Assembly: GCA_964203235.1 (NCBI GenBank)
Contig: CAXNLE010000001.1
Span: 62,001-126,000, forward strand
Source of the DNA: BACL27 sp964203235
GTDB taxonomy: Bacteria; Actinomycetota; Acidimicrobiia; Acidimicrobiales; Ilumatobacteraceae
DNA length: 64,000 bases
Direction: 5' to 3'
Shown piece by piece: positions 49,938 through 59,257 of this stretch. Both the position numbers and the translations under genes were made by a program. Within the stretch, counting starts at the first letter, position 1, and every line of letters begins with the position of its first letter. The notes under the pieces are model-generated. The model made no database searches. It saw only the letters and a program-made list of their open reading frames with translations, and was not told where the DNA came from.

Positions 49938-50972
49938 TCACGTCCAGCTGCTTTCGCTTGAACGCATCTTGCGCAATAACCACAAAAAAAACGGTGCACC
50001 AATCAATGCCGTGAGTACGCCAAGAGGCAATTCGGCTGGTGAAAGTAAAGTGCGTGCAGCGAGATCGGCGAGAAGTGTGACGATTGCGCCGAGTAATGCT
50101 GCAGCCCACAACAAATCGCGATGCTTTGGCCCGAGCACGAGACGCAAAATGTGCGGAACAATTAATCCGACGAAAGCAATGATGCCAGTTGCGGCAACAG
50201 CGCTTGATGCCAGCAAACCAACTATTGCAATTGTCTGTAAACGCACGCGCTCAACAGGCACGCCAACATGAGATGCAGCCCGATCGCCAAGCGCCATTAG
50301 ATCGAGTGTTCGTGCATATCGTGTGCTTAACGCGATACCAATTATCGCGAGGGGCAGAACCATTGCAACTGCGCGCCAAGTTGCGAGACCAAGTGATCCA
50401 AGACTCCAAAAAGTAACCGTGCGAATTTGGTCATCGTCGGCGATAAAAACTGCGAGTCCGATCAACGCGCCCGACAACGCGTTAATCGCGATACCCGTCA
50501 GAATCAACGTCACTACATCGGTCTTGCCGTCTACACGCGACAAACCATAAACAACTGCCGTTGCCAAAGTGCCACCGATGAATGCAAAAAGTTGCACACC
50601 AAGTGTGATCTTGCTAAGACCGAGTGTGATTGCAATCACGGCGCCAACAGCCGCGCCGCCTGAAACTCCAACAGTCGCAGGTTCAGCAAGCGGGTTTCGA
50701 AATACTCCTTGCATCACGACTCCAGCAACTGCCAACGATGCGCCGACAACAATTGCGAGTGCAACACGCGGAAGTCTCACGTTCCAAAACACTGCGTGAC
50801 TCACGCTTTCGGTGTTCGTGCTGCGCGTGGGGCCTTGTAAGAGAACTTTGATTAGCTCACTTAACGAAATTGTGTATGCGCCAGTTGAAAGCGCGTTAAG
50901 AGTAACAACGACCAATGCAACACAAAGTACTACGGCGACAATTTTTGGATTGATGCGTCGGAGGTCGTTCAT
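49938..50972 (-). CDS. hmuU: heme ABC transporter permease
   Basis: A 344-residue FecCD/BtuC-type permease with about nine or ten membrane helices. Family signatures are VRLPRVALAIVVGASLAVAG, GVFRNPLAEPATVGVSGGAA, LVGLIVPHILRLVLGPKHR-like (FVGLIVPHILRLVLG) and PLGVLTALIGAPFF. It lies between the binding protein (17 bp upstream) and the ATPase (9 bp downstream). Confidence 0.93.
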   Translation of the reverse strand: MNDLRRINPKIVAVVLCVALVVVTLNALSTGAYTISLSELIKVLLQGPTRSTNTESVSHAVFWNVRLPRVALAIVVGASLAVAGVVMQGVFRNPLAEPATVGVSGGAAVGAVIAITLGLSKITLGVQLFAFIGGTLATAVVYGLSRVDGKTDVVTLILTGIAINALSGALIGLAVFIADDDQIRTVTFWSLGSLGLATWRAVAMVLPLAIIGIALSTRYARTLDLMALGDRAASHVGVPVERVRLQTIAIVGLLASSAVAATGIIAFVGLIVPHILRLVLGPKHRDLLWAAALLGAIVTLLADLAARTLLSPAELPLGVLTALIGAPFFLWLLRKMRSSESSWT

Positions 50973-50989
50973 TTGGTTTGAGGTCGCAA

Positions 50990-52075
50990 TTAATTTATTG
51001 CCGTCATTAGTGTGTCAAAAGATTGCGCCAATCGGACAATTAGCGACCCTGTTCTTGGACCAAAAGAGAACAATAAATCGTCATCAATAGAAATTACGGC
51101 GCGAGTTTTGGTAGCAGGTGTTTGGGCAATGCCGGGCAGCGAGAGTAGACCGTCAATGCCACCAACTGATTTCAGCCCAAGTGACAGCACAATGATTATG
51201 TCCGGATTTGCTTTGACGATTGCTTCAGTTGTTAATGGTGTGAAAGATGCGAGGCCCAAATCTGTGCCGACATCAATGCCACCGGCGGCTTGAATCATTT
51301 CGTCAGCACCCGAGCCTTCACCTCCAAGCAAAAAAACTGAGGCTGTGCCCCGTAAATAAATAAATGCAACACGCGGATTAGTTTTATTTTTGGTTGATTG
51401 GGCTAACGCCTGATCTATCTTTGATTGCGTCTCATCAAGAAGCTTGTCGCCTAATTCGACAACACCGAGTGCTTTAGCGATGAGCGTTATTCGCGGCGCG
51501 ATCTCGCTAAGTTGCCATACCTCAGGAGCCAGCAAAATAGAAACACCGGCTCCACGCAATTGCTGAATTGCCTCTGGTGGTCCAGAACGAGTATCGCCAA
51601 TAACTAATGTCGGGCTCAGCGAGAGCACACTCTCGGCACTGACATCGTGACCACTACTAACTTTTACAATAGGTTTAAGTGCTTCAATAGTCGTTGTTGC
51701 ATCTCGACCAATAATATTTTTCAGAAAGCCGAGCGAAATTACGATTTCGGCAATTGCGTCATTTAGAACGATTATGCGCGAAGTGTCTGTAATCGTCACA
51801 GTTTTGTTATCAGCCGATTCAACCGTTACAGGTAGTTTTGAATTCGGCTTATCAATGATTGGCAATTTGAAATCTGAAGATGCGATGACGATTGGTCGCA
51901 TAGTTTCGCTGGACAATTCTGAAGGGGGTATTTTTGAATTAGTACTTGAGTTCGTACAAGCCGAGGTTGTCAGGGTTAAACAAGTGATGACAAGAGCAAC
52001 TTTTGAAGCACATTTCACGCGGTGTTCAAAGCTCTGTTTGAAGCTCTGGTTGAATTTGTGTCTACGTTCAGACAT
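50990..52075 (-). CDS. hmuT: heme ABC transporter substrate-binding lipoprotein
   Basis: A 361-residue HmuT-type binding protein. After a basic N-terminus, the lipobox TTSAC provides the anchor Cys. Diagnostic segments are RIIVLNDAIAEIVISLGFL, SAESVLSLSPTLVIGD, SGPPEAIQQLRGAGV, EMIQAAGGIDVG, PLTTEAIVKANPDIIIV and LLFSFGPRTG, which fit HmuT rather than siderophore-binding relatives. The ATG at 52075 is preferred over one five codons upstream. It heads the hmuTUV operon and is divergent from two secreted-protein genes. Confidence 0.92.
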   Translation of the reverse strand: MSERRHKFNQSFKQSFEHRVKCASKVALVITCLTLTTSACTNSSTNSKIPPSELSSETMRPIVIASSDFKLPIIDKPNSKLPVTVESADNKTVTITDTSRIIVLNDAIAEIVISLGFLKNIIGRDATTTIEALKPIVKVSSGHDVSAESVLSLSPTLVIGDTRSGPPEAIQQLRGAGVSILLAPEVWQLSEIAPRITLIAKALGVVELGDKLLDETQSKIDQALAQSTKNKTNPRVAFIYLRGTASVFLLGGEGSGADEMIQAAGGIDVGTDLGLASFTPLTTEAIVKANPDIIIVLSLGLKSVGGIDGLLSLPGIAQTPATKTRAVISIDDDLLFSFGPRTGSLIVRLAQSFDTLMTAIN

Positions 52076-52158
52076 TATGACTTGAATCACGACATATCAC
52101 TAGTTGTCATAGCCTTCTCAATCTACTAGTGCAAGTCACGTTGGTAGAATTCTGCGAG

Positions 52159-52845
52159 ATGAAACTTGCTACACCAGTCATGAATGCAGTGTTGATTGCC
52201 GTTTCAATTGGTGGATGTGCAACTGCTGCGCAAGATACTCAATCAAGCGACACTCAATTAATAGTCGCGACTTCGCCAACGTTACAAACAACGACAACTA
52301 CTGTGGCATCTGGGGCAACAGGGTCGAGCACGAGCTCACTTGCTCCGGTGGTTGCAGAAACGCCCGTGAATGCTTCAACAACTGTTCAACAATCACCAGT
52401 TTCAACAATGAAGTTGACAACCACATCTGTTGCGTCAACCAGCAGACCAAAACTTACGGTGAGTCAGACAACTAACTTGAATCCAAATGGGACATCAGTC
52501 ACAGTGCGTGGATCTGGCTACGACATTTCGAAAGGTGTTTACGTAATCGTCTGCACTCAAGCAGCACCAGGAGCACAATCTACTTGTGTTGGTGGGATAA
52601 ATATCGACGGTTCGTCGCCGAGTTCAGTTTGGGTTAGTTCGAATCCGCCGAGCTATGCAATCGGTCTCACAACTGAGTTTCAGCCTGATGGCTCGTTTAA
52701 CATTACTTTGCGCGTTGTTGCTAAGAGTGGAGATTTAGATTGCACTTTAGTTAAGTGTGGTGTAGTAACTCGTTCTGATCACCTTCGCTATACCGATCGA
52801 ACACAAGATGTTTTTGTGCCGATCACATTTAACACGATTCCATAA
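52159..52845 (+). CDS. secreted beta-sandwich lipoprotein next to the heme transporter
   Basis: A 228-residue exported protein. Residues 1-22 form a signal with a lipobox-like IGGC, followed by a long Ser/Thr-rich linker to about residue 95. A beta-rich domain follows with paired cysteines (VIVCTQ and STCVGG; DLDCTLVKCGVVTRSDH) ending QDVFVPITF. The domain resembles neocarzinostatin-like surface proteins that often sit beside heme-uptake genes in actinobacteria; capture or relay of heme is inferred. The start at 52159 gives the best signal peptide. Confidence 0.72.
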   Translation: MKLATPVMNAVLIAVSIGGCATAAQDTQSSDTQLIVATSPTLQTTTTTVASGATGSSTSSLAPVVAETPVNASTTVQQSPVSTMKLTTTSVASTSRPKLTVSQTTNLNPNGTSVTVRGSGYDISKGVYVIVCTQAAPGAQSTCVGGINIDGSSPSSVWVSSNPPSYAIGLTTEFQPDGSFNITLRVVAKSGDLDCTLVKCGVVTRSDHLRYTDRTQDVFVPITFNTIP

Positions 52846-52889
52846 CTAATTAATTATTTGTAACACCCCCCGATACAAAGGATTTTTAT

Positions 52890-53651
52890 ATGAAAAGCAA
52901 ATCAATACTTCGCACAGCACTCGCGCTTTTAGTTTCCGCCGGAGCATTCTCTCTGGTTGCATCGCCCGTTTCGGCGGCAGTTGGCGTCACTTTAAGTAAA
53001 ACTACGAAACTTTCTGATCTTCAGGTTGTCTCAATTAAATTGTCGAGTATTCCTGCTGGTCAAGGCGTGTATATCTCGCAGTGTTTTAATGCGCAAATTG
53101 GTCAACGGGCCGCAACTGGTCTGATTTGCAATGGCAGCCTTACAGAACAAGGCACGATGATTTGGGCAACTGCTGATGCTTCGCGAGGGTCGCAGCCGGT
53201 AACTGATGTTTTGACTCTGATGTTGCGCTCAAGTTTCACAAAAGTTGACGCAAACAAAGTAAGCACAACATACGAGTGTGGTGCGAATAATTGCTCAATT
53301 TTTGTTTATCGCGACCACCGCGGATTAACAGACACTGCACTTGACACAGTTGTGCCGTTGAAGTTTTTGCCAACCCAAGATGTGACAGTTGCAAGTCTTG
53401 GTCTTAAAAAAGATGGCGCCAAATATGCTGCGGGTAGTTCAGTTTCAATTAGTGCAAGCAAACTTGTCACCACTAAAGGTAAGCGCGTAGTTGTATCCAG
53501 CAGTGAGACACGCTCGGTTTGTTCGACAACTGGTACTTCGACCGTTGTGCTCAGGTTCCGAAAAGCAGGAGTTTGCTCAGTGACCCTTGCGGCTGAAGGT
53601 ACTTCAAATCTTGACCAAATGATCAAAACAGTTACTTACATCGTTAAGTAA
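52890..53651 (+). CDS. secreted beta-sandwich protein, paralogue
   Basis: A 253-residue exported protein with a classical signal peptide ending VSAAVG near residue 31. Its first domain shares the plan of the preceding protein: VYISQCFN, LICNGSL, YECGANNCSIFVYRDH, DTVVPLKF. A C-terminal Ig-like domain (about 170-253) contains SSSETRSVCSTTG and KAGVCSVTLAAEGTSN, like small extracellular bacterial repeats. It probably works with its neighbour at the cell surface. No sorting motif or membrane anchor is present. Confidence 0.72.
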   Translation: MKSKSILRTALALLVSAGAFSLVASPVSAAVGVTLSKTTKLSDLQVVSIKLSSIPAGQGVYISQCFNAQIGQRAATGLICNGSLTEQGTMIWATADASRGSQPVTDVLTLMLRSSFTKVDANKVSTTYECGANNCSIFVYRDHRGLTDTALDTVVPLKFLPTQDVTVASLGLKKDGAKYAAGSSVSISASKLVTTKGKRVVVSSSETRSVCSTTGTSTVVLRFRKAGVCSVTLAAEGTSNLDQMIKTVTYIVK

Positions 53652-53652
53652 T

Positions 53653-55197
53653 TTAGTTGAGCGGACCGGTCACAGACTCGGCGGCGATTCGAAGAGAATT
53701 GGACACTAACAGAGTTTCGACGCTTGACATTTCTTGAGAAAGAATTCTGTCTGGGCCGGGGCCGTCGACAACTTTGCGAACTTCGGCAATAACTTTTGTA
53801 AGAGCTGGCGAGGCGGTAAGTGGTGCGCGAAAATCAATTGCTCGTGATGCTGCGAGAAATTCAATTGCCAGAATGCGGCGCAAGTTATTTATCGCGAGAC
53901 GTAACTTGCGCGCGGCGTTCCATCCCATTGAGACATGATCTTCTTGCATTGCACTAGTTGGGATTGAATCAACACTCGCCGGTACAGCAAGTCGTTTATT
54001 TTCTGAGACCATGCTGGCCTGTGTGTACTGTGCGATCATCAGACCAGAATCAACGCCAGCGTTGTATGCCAAAAATGCAGGCAGACCCATTGACCGATTT
54101 GCGTCAAGCAGGCGATCGGTGCGTCGTTCACTGATTGAGCCAAGATCGCATGTAGCGATTGCGAGAAAATCTAAAACATAGCCAACTGGCGCACCGTGAA
54201 AGTTGCCGTTTGAGCGAATCTCGCCAGAACTTGTGACAACTGGATTATCGATCATCGCAGCGAGTTCGCGCTGTGCAACATTTGCCGAATGAGTTATTGT
54301 GTCGCGTACTGCGCCGTTAACTTGAGGTGCACAACGCAACGAATAGGCATCTTGTACACGAGTGTCATCGGTGCGATGTGATGCCACGAGCGGCGAGTTC
54401 TTGAGCAACTTAAAAATATTTGCTGCGCTTGCGACTTGACCAGGATGACTACGAAGTGGCTCGTGCATTTCTGGCGCAAAAACTTGATCTGTGCCAAGCA
54501 ATGCTTCAACGCTAAGTGCAGTGGCAATATCGGCGAGGGTGCAAAGTTCACTGAGATCTGTTATCGCCATCAACAACATCCCGAGCATTCCGTCGGTGCC
54601 GTTTATTAAGGCGAGACCCTCTTTTTCGCGCAACACAATCGGCTTGATCTGATTTTCGTTTAGAACATCAAGTGCGGGTCGACGGTTTCCGAGTTTGTCA
54701 AAAACCCCACCTTCTCCCATTAACGCGAGTGCGCAATGCGAAAGTGGGGCGAGGTCGCCGCTGCAACCAAGCGATCCGTATTCATAAACGACTGGCGTAA
54801 TAGAGGCATTAAGCATCGCCGCGATTGTTTGGGCGACAACTGGTCGCACTCCGGTTGCGCCGCTGCAAAGTGTGCGCAGTCTTAATAGTTGCATTGCACG
54901 AACTACTTCTATTTCAACTACATCACCCATGCCGGCTGCGTGCGAGCGAATTAAGGATTGTTGTAAAGCAACACGATCTTTGGGTGCAATGTGTTTTGAT
55001 GCGAGTGCGCCGAACCCAGTTGAGATGCCATACACAGGCTGATCTGATTTGGCAAGGTCTTCGACAATTTTGCTTGAGCGAGATATCGCTTCAATAGCGC
55101 CCTCGGAGATCACAACTTCAGCATTGTTGCGAGCGACATTCACGACAGAGTCGCACTCCATCCCAGAAGAATTGATGGTAACTGGCGAAGATTTCAC
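53653..55197 (-). CDS. hutH: histidine ammonia-lyase
   Basis: A 514-residue enzyme deaminating histidine to urocanate. The MIO cofactor triad is C145-S146-G147 in EYGSLGCSGDLAPLSH, where many homologues have Ala-Ser-Gly; I recall Cys in actinobacterial members. Other conserved parts are VYGISTGFGALASK near the N-terminus, NGTDGMLG, SLRCAPQVNGAVRD, GNFHGAPVGYVLDF and QEDHVSMGWNAARKL. It is the distal gene of a minus-strand hut operon and is separated from hutI by a desaturase gene. Confidence 0.95.
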   Translation of the reverse strand: MKSSPVTINSSGMECDSVVNVARNNAEVVISEGAIEAISRSSKIVEDLAKSDQPVYGISTGFGALASKHIAPKDRVALQQSLIRSHAAGMGDVVEIEVVRAMQLLRLRTLCSGATGVRPVVAQTIAAMLNASITPVVYEYGSLGCSGDLAPLSHCALALMGEGGVFDKLGNRRPALDVLNENQIKPIVLREKEGLALINGTDGMLGMLLMAITDLSELCTLADIATALSVEALLGTDQVFAPEMHEPLRSHPGQVASAANIFKLLKNSPLVASHRTDDTRVQDAYSLRCAPQVNGAVRDTITHSANVAQRELAAMIDNPVVTSSGEIRSNGNFHGAPVGYVLDFLAIATCDLGSISERRTDRLLDANRSMGLPAFLAYNAGVDSGLMIAQYTQASMVSENKRLAVPASVDSIPTSAMQEDHVSMGWNAARKLRLAINNLRRILAIEFLAASRAIDFRAPLTASPALTKVIAEVRKVVDGPGPDRILSQEMSSVETLLVSNSLRIAAESVTGPLN

Positions 55198-55235
55198 GAA
55201 CGAACTCTAGTTGTCAGACAAAGAATTAGAAAATG

Positions 55236-56147
55236 TTATGAAGACTGCCCGTAAACAGGTTGATCGTACGGTCGAAAGGTGAAGCGTCGAATAATTTCGC
55301 TGTACCCGCCGCTATAGAGCACGCCTACTTGCGCGGCACGCTCGAATGAATTGAGCCGTTTGGCAGTCTCTGGCACCAAATACCACGGCGTGGATGGCTC
55401 GTCGTGATGTGCAATATGCAAGTTGTTGTTGAGCATTAACAAACTCATTAGCCAGCCAGCATCAATTACAGCAGTTCGACTTGATTCGTTGCTGAGTGTT
55501 TTGTGTTCGGCAAAAGAGCGCATCATGTTTAATGAATGTGAACCAAAAACTCCACCAACCAGATATTCAAGAACTGACATATCAGCTGCTTGAGTGACTA
55601 GAAAAACAACTGCAATGATCGCTGGAATATGTAACAACCAAGCAAATCTCGCGTTATCTACATTTCGAATCGCACGCCAGGCATCAGCGATGAAATAGTG
55701 CACGGCACTAAATACCGACCACACCGTTAAACGAAAAGCAAGTGTGCGGTTGGCCCAATGCAGGGTACGTAGAAACCGTCCAGAATCTTGCCATTTGTCA
55801 GGCATCGAGTAGTAACTCTCAGTGTCTAGATGTGGGTGAGTCAGAGTTGTGTTGTGATGACTGATGTGATCTCGCTTGAACGACAAAAATGGAACCCACA
55901 AAGTAACTGAAAGAGAGGCAAGTGCGGCATTAAGTTTTGAGTTTCGAAATGGATGACCGTGCACGAGTTCGTGTTGCAAACTTAAGTGCCAAGCACCAAA
56001 CCAAGTTAGCAACGCAAAAGTTGCCCACCAGGGCAAATATTTGTGCGTGAATACTGCCACGAACCAACCAAGGTAAACAACAAACGCAACAATAATTGTT
56101 CGCCAGTCGCCAGGTGATTTTAGAAAAGTTTTACTTGTATTTGGCAC
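55236..56147 (-). CDS. membrane fatty-acid desaturase family protein
   Basis: A 303-residue di-iron membrane enzyme. The three histidine boxes are HELVHGH (about residue 58), HISHHNTTLTH (about 94) and HIAHHDEPSTPW (about 244), with four or more hydrophobic segments. The substrate could be an acyl lipid or another hydrophobic compound. It lies inside the histidine-utilisation operon between hutH and hutI, without an obvious metabolic link, in line with the surrounding tight gene spacing. Confidence 0.9.
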   Translation of the reverse strand: MPNTSKTFLKSPGDWRTIIVAFVVYLGWFVAVFTHKYLPWWATFALLTWFGAWHLSLQHELVHGHPFRNSKLNAALASLSVTLWVPFLSFKRDHISHHNTTLTHPHLDTESYYSMPDKWQDSGRFLRTLHWANRTLAFRLTVWSVFSAVHYFIADAWRAIRNVDNARFAWLLHIPAIIAVVFLVTQAADMSVLEYLVGGVFGSHSLNMMRSFAEHKTLSNESSRTAVIDAGWLMSLLMLNNNLHIAHHDEPSTPWYLVPETAKRLNSFERAAQVGVLYSGGYSEIIRRFTFRPYDQPVYGQSS

Positions 56148-56156
56148 GTAATCATT

Positions 56157-57341
56157 TTAAGCCAACGCACCAGCAACACACTCACCTTTTCGTACAACTG
56201 CGTCAACTAATTTCACACCAGGTCTGTATGCAAGGTGAACATGACTTGAAGAATTAAGTAACGCAAAGTCTGCTTGCGCACCAATGTGGAGTGACCCGAT
56301 ATCAGTGCGTCGTAATGCTGCCGCACCGCCAGCAGTTGCCGACCATAATGCCTCATCGCAACTCATATTCATGTTTAAAACTGCAAGTGAAATTACAAGT
56401 GGGATTGAAGTCGTATATGACGAACCAGGGTTGCAATCTGAGGCAAGCGCAATTGTGATGCCGGCATCAAGCAATCGTCGCGCATCGGGTAACTTTGACC
56501 GCGTACATAGTTCTGCAGTTGGCAAAAGTGTTGCAACTGTGCGACCGTTTGTGTCTGCGAGTGCAGAGACATCGGCATCGCTCATGTGTGTGCAATGGTC
56601 GCATGAGGCAACACCGAGCTCAACGCCAAGTTGAATACCACCGCCATGTTGTAGCTGATTGGCATGAATTCGCATACCCAATCCTGCTTTTGCGCCAGCG
56701 TCAAGAATTGTTCGGGCGTGGTCGACGTCGAATGCGCCGTGATCACAAAATACATCAATCCATTTTGCGTTCGGTGCACAATTCGTAATCATTTCACCAC
56801 AAACTAGGTTGACGTACTCATCAATTTTTGAGTCTGGTGGCACAACGTGGGCCCCCAAAAAAGTGGTCTCACTTGTGATCGTGCTAGCAACTTGCAATGA
56901 TCTTGCTTCATCGGTTACCGATAATCCATATCCAGATTTGACTTCAAGTGTCGTTGTGCCTGTATTCAATGCTTCATTGGCAAGTCGGCGGGCATTGTTG
57001 GTTAGCGCCTCAGTGGTCGCGGCTCGAGTTGCTGCCATCGTTGTTCGAATTCCGCCAGCTGTGTAAGTTTTTCCCGACATTCGTGCTTCAAACTCTGCAG
57101 CTCGGTCGCCACCAAAAACTAAATGTGTGTGACTGTCTACGAAGCCAGGGACAATCGCGCGGTTATTGACGTTGATTGCGACGCTATTGAATTCGCGTGG
57201 CAAGTTTATTGCTTCGCCTGTCCATGCAATCTTGTTGTCGTCGCCAACAACGAGTGCCGCATTGTTTATGATTCCGAGTTTGCCGCGCTCAAGACTCTTA
57301 TCGTTCGTGACAAGCGTGCTGATGCCTGTAACTACGAGCAC
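56157..57341 (-). CDS. hutI: imidazolonepropionase
   Basis: A 394-residue amidohydrolase opening the imidazolone ring to N-formimino-glutamate. Metal-binding HxH is in GFVDSHTHLVFGGDRAAEF. Other family parts are TYTAGGIRTTMAATRAA, EVKSGYGLS, FLGAHVVP, DVFCDHGAFD, RIHANQL and ASDCNPGSSYTTSIPL. The GTG start shares one base with the stop of the upstream deformylase gene, implying coupled translation. Confidence 0.95.
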   Translation of the reverse strand: MLVVTGISTLVTNDKSLERGKLGIINNAALVVGDDNKIAWTGEAINLPREFNSVAINVNNRAIVPGFVDSHTHLVFGGDRAAEFEARMSGKTYTAGGIRTTMAATRAATTEALTNNARRLANEALNTGTTTLEVKSGYGLSVTDEARSLQVASTITSETTFLGAHVVPPDSKIDEYVNLVCGEMITNCAPNAKWIDVFCDHGAFDVDHARTILDAGAKAGLGMRIHANQLQHGGGIQLGVELGVASCDHCTHMSDADVSALADTNGRTVATLLPTAELCTRSKLPDARRLLDAGITIALASDCNPGSSYTTSIPLVISLAVLNMNMSCDEALWSATAGGAAALRRTDIGSLHIGAQADFALLNSSSHVHLAYRPGVKLVDAVVRKGECVAGALA

Positions 57342-57916
57342 TACGAACCGAACTTTGCGACAAGTTCCTTTACTCTGACAACAAAATCGTGGTGCTTATA
57401 TTTATCAAATGAATCCCAAGTTGCGAAAGTGCTTGTGTCTTTAACTTTGTCCATAAACAAAAGTCCGTCAAGGTGATCAACTTCGTGTTGATATGTGCAT
57501 GCAGTCATACCGCGGATGATTTCATCAATTTTGTTGCCATTTCGGTCGAAGGCTTCGACACGAATTGATGTGTAGCGCCAAACATTTCCGCGAAAACCAG
57601 GCACCGAAAGACATCCTTCGTTGTTTTCAAACATGTCGTCATCAAGCGGTGTGAGTACTGGATTAATCAGAATTGTTAAAGGTACTTGTGGCTTATAGGG
57701 GTAACGCGGATTGTTATTTACTTCAACAGCGCAAATCCGCTGATGTCGAAGAACTTGTGTTGCTGCAAGACCTGCGCCATTCGCATGTCTCATCGTTTCA
57801 ACCAAGTCGTCAATGAAAGTTTGAATTTCGGCGGATTTAATTTCACTTGGGTCAACTTCTGAAGCGCGAATACGCAACTCGGGGTGACCGATGGTGGCAA
57901 TAGGAAGAATAGTCAT
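57341..57916 (-). CDS. def: peptide deformylase homologue inside the hut operon
   Basis: A 191-residue metalloenzyme with all three deformylase motifs: GAGLAATQ (about residue 47), EGCLSVPG (Cys ligand) and QHEVDHLDG (HExxH His ligands and catalytic Glu). Standard deformylase removes formyl from nascent N-formyl-Met. Here the gene is wedged between hutI and hutF, in a pathway whose HutF product is N-formylglutamate, while no hutG gene is present in the window. It may be an ordinary housekeeping enzyme or a recruited N-formylglutamate deformylase; the sequence alone cannot decide. Confidence 0.9.
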   Translation of the reverse strand: MTILPIATIGHPELRIRASEVDPSEIKSAEIQTFIDDLVETMRHANGAGLAATQVLRHQRICAVEVNNNPRYPYKPQVPLTILINPVLTPLDDDMFENNEGCLSVPGFRGNVWRYTSIRVEAFDRNGNKIDEIIRGMTACTYQHEVDHLDGLLFMDKVKDTSTFATWDSFDKYKHHDFVVRVKELVAKFGS

Positions 57917-57931
57917 AGTGATTAAGTGTAA

Positions 57932-59257
57932 TTACAGCAGTGCATTAATTGCTGAGCGCAAAGCCCCCGCGATATCTGGCATCGCACGATGTATTTGATC
58001 CTTAACTATTTGATCGCCGCCAACCCAAACGTCACGCACATCAGCACTAGTTGCGCTGTGTACGAGATGCGCGGCGCCATTTTTGGCATCAAAAGATGCA
58101 AGGCGAACCGAGTCTGTTGAAACTGCCACAAAGTCTGCGGCAGCACCGACGACTAGGCCGTAAGTCTTGCGCCCAAGTGAATTTGCGCCATTGATGGTTG
58201 CGGCTGTGAGCAATTCATCGCTGCTGTGCACACCGCGCTGATTGGTAATTAGTCGTCGGTTCATTTCAACTGCGCGTGATTCTTCAAACATGTCGATTAC
58301 GGCATGCGAATCAGTACCAAGTGAAAGTGACGCGCCTGCAGAAACTAATTGATTTGATGGACCAATTCCGTCTGCTAGATCGCGTTCTGTTGTTGGGCAA
58401 AAACACGCCATGGTTTTTGACTTACCGAGAAGTGAAATATCTTCGGCAGTTAGATGTGTTGCGTGAACTGCAGTCGTAAATGATCCAAGAAGATTTGCGT
58501 CACTTAATAGCTGCGTTGGTGTTCGGCCCGTTGCTTTGATACAAGCAATATTTTCGGCAGGTTGTTCTGAAACATGAATATGCACGACCCGATCGTTTCG
58601 ATATTTGGCAATTTGCGCGAGTTCAGCTTGATGAACAGCGCGAACACTGTGTGGAGCAAGGCCAATTGTGTGCATCGCATTGCCAGTGCCGAGATCTTCT
58701 ACTCGCTTAAGCCATTGTTCGACAGTTGTATCGCAAAACCGTTTTTGCTCATCGCCAAGTTGTTCGTCATTAAGTCCGCCGTGCAGATATGCGACATCAA
58801 GCAAAGTCAGACGAATGCCTGCACGTTGAGCAGACTCAATGATGACTTTGCCCATTTCGTTTGGGTCGTCATATTGCTTGCCGTTTTGTTGATGATGCAC
58901 ATAGTGAAACTCACCAACATGAGTGATACCAGCCAGTGCCATTTCGCTGAATACGGCCGTGGCCAGTGCTAAATAATTTTCAGGCGTCAGTCGGTTCGCA
59001 ACTTGATACATCAACGTTCTCCACGACCAAAAATCACCGAGACCAGAATGTGTTCTTCCGCGTAGTGCGCGATGAAATGCGTGACTATGTGCGTTGACAA
59101 AACCCGGCATCACGACACCCGCGATGCGCAAGTCGCTAGCACTCGGCGCAACGTCAGATTCAATCTCCGAAATCAAACCATTTGCAAATGTGATTCGAAC
59201 ATTTGCCGAGCAAGACTCGCCACCGAGCCACGCATACTTTGCGTGAACCGAACTCAT
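57932..59257 (-). CDS. hutF: formimidoylglutamate deiminase
   Basis: A 441-residue amidohydrolase converting N-formimino-glutamate to N-formylglutamate and ammonia. Metal motif GFVNAHSHAFHRALRG is near residue 55. HutF-specific parts are DFWSWRTLMYQVANRLTPE, HVGEFHYVHH, GLAPHSVRAV, HVSEQPAENIAC, FCPTTERDLADG and LGTDSHAVIDMFEE. Its ATG overlaps the hutU stop by 4 bp. Confidence 0.94.
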   Translation of the reverse strand: MSSVHAKYAWLGGESCSANVRITFANGLISEIESDVAPSASDLRIAGVVMPGFVNAHSHAFHRALRGRTHSGLGDFWSWRTLMYQVANRLTPENYLALATAVFSEMALAGITHVGEFHYVHHQQNGKQYDDPNEMGKVIIESAQRAGIRLTLLDVAYLHGGLNDEQLGDEQKRFCDTTVEQWLKRVEDLGTGNAMHTIGLAPHSVRAVHQAELAQIAKYRNDRVVHIHVSEQPAENIACIKATGRTPTQLLSDANLLGSFTTAVHATHLTAEDISLLGKSKTMACFCPTTERDLADGIGPSNQLVSAGASLSLGTDSHAVIDMFEESRAVEMNRRLITNQRGVHSSDELLTAATINGANSLGRKTYGLVVGAAADFVAVSTDSVRLASFDAKNGAAHLVHSATSADVRDVWVGGDQIVKDQIHRAMPDIAGALRSAINALL

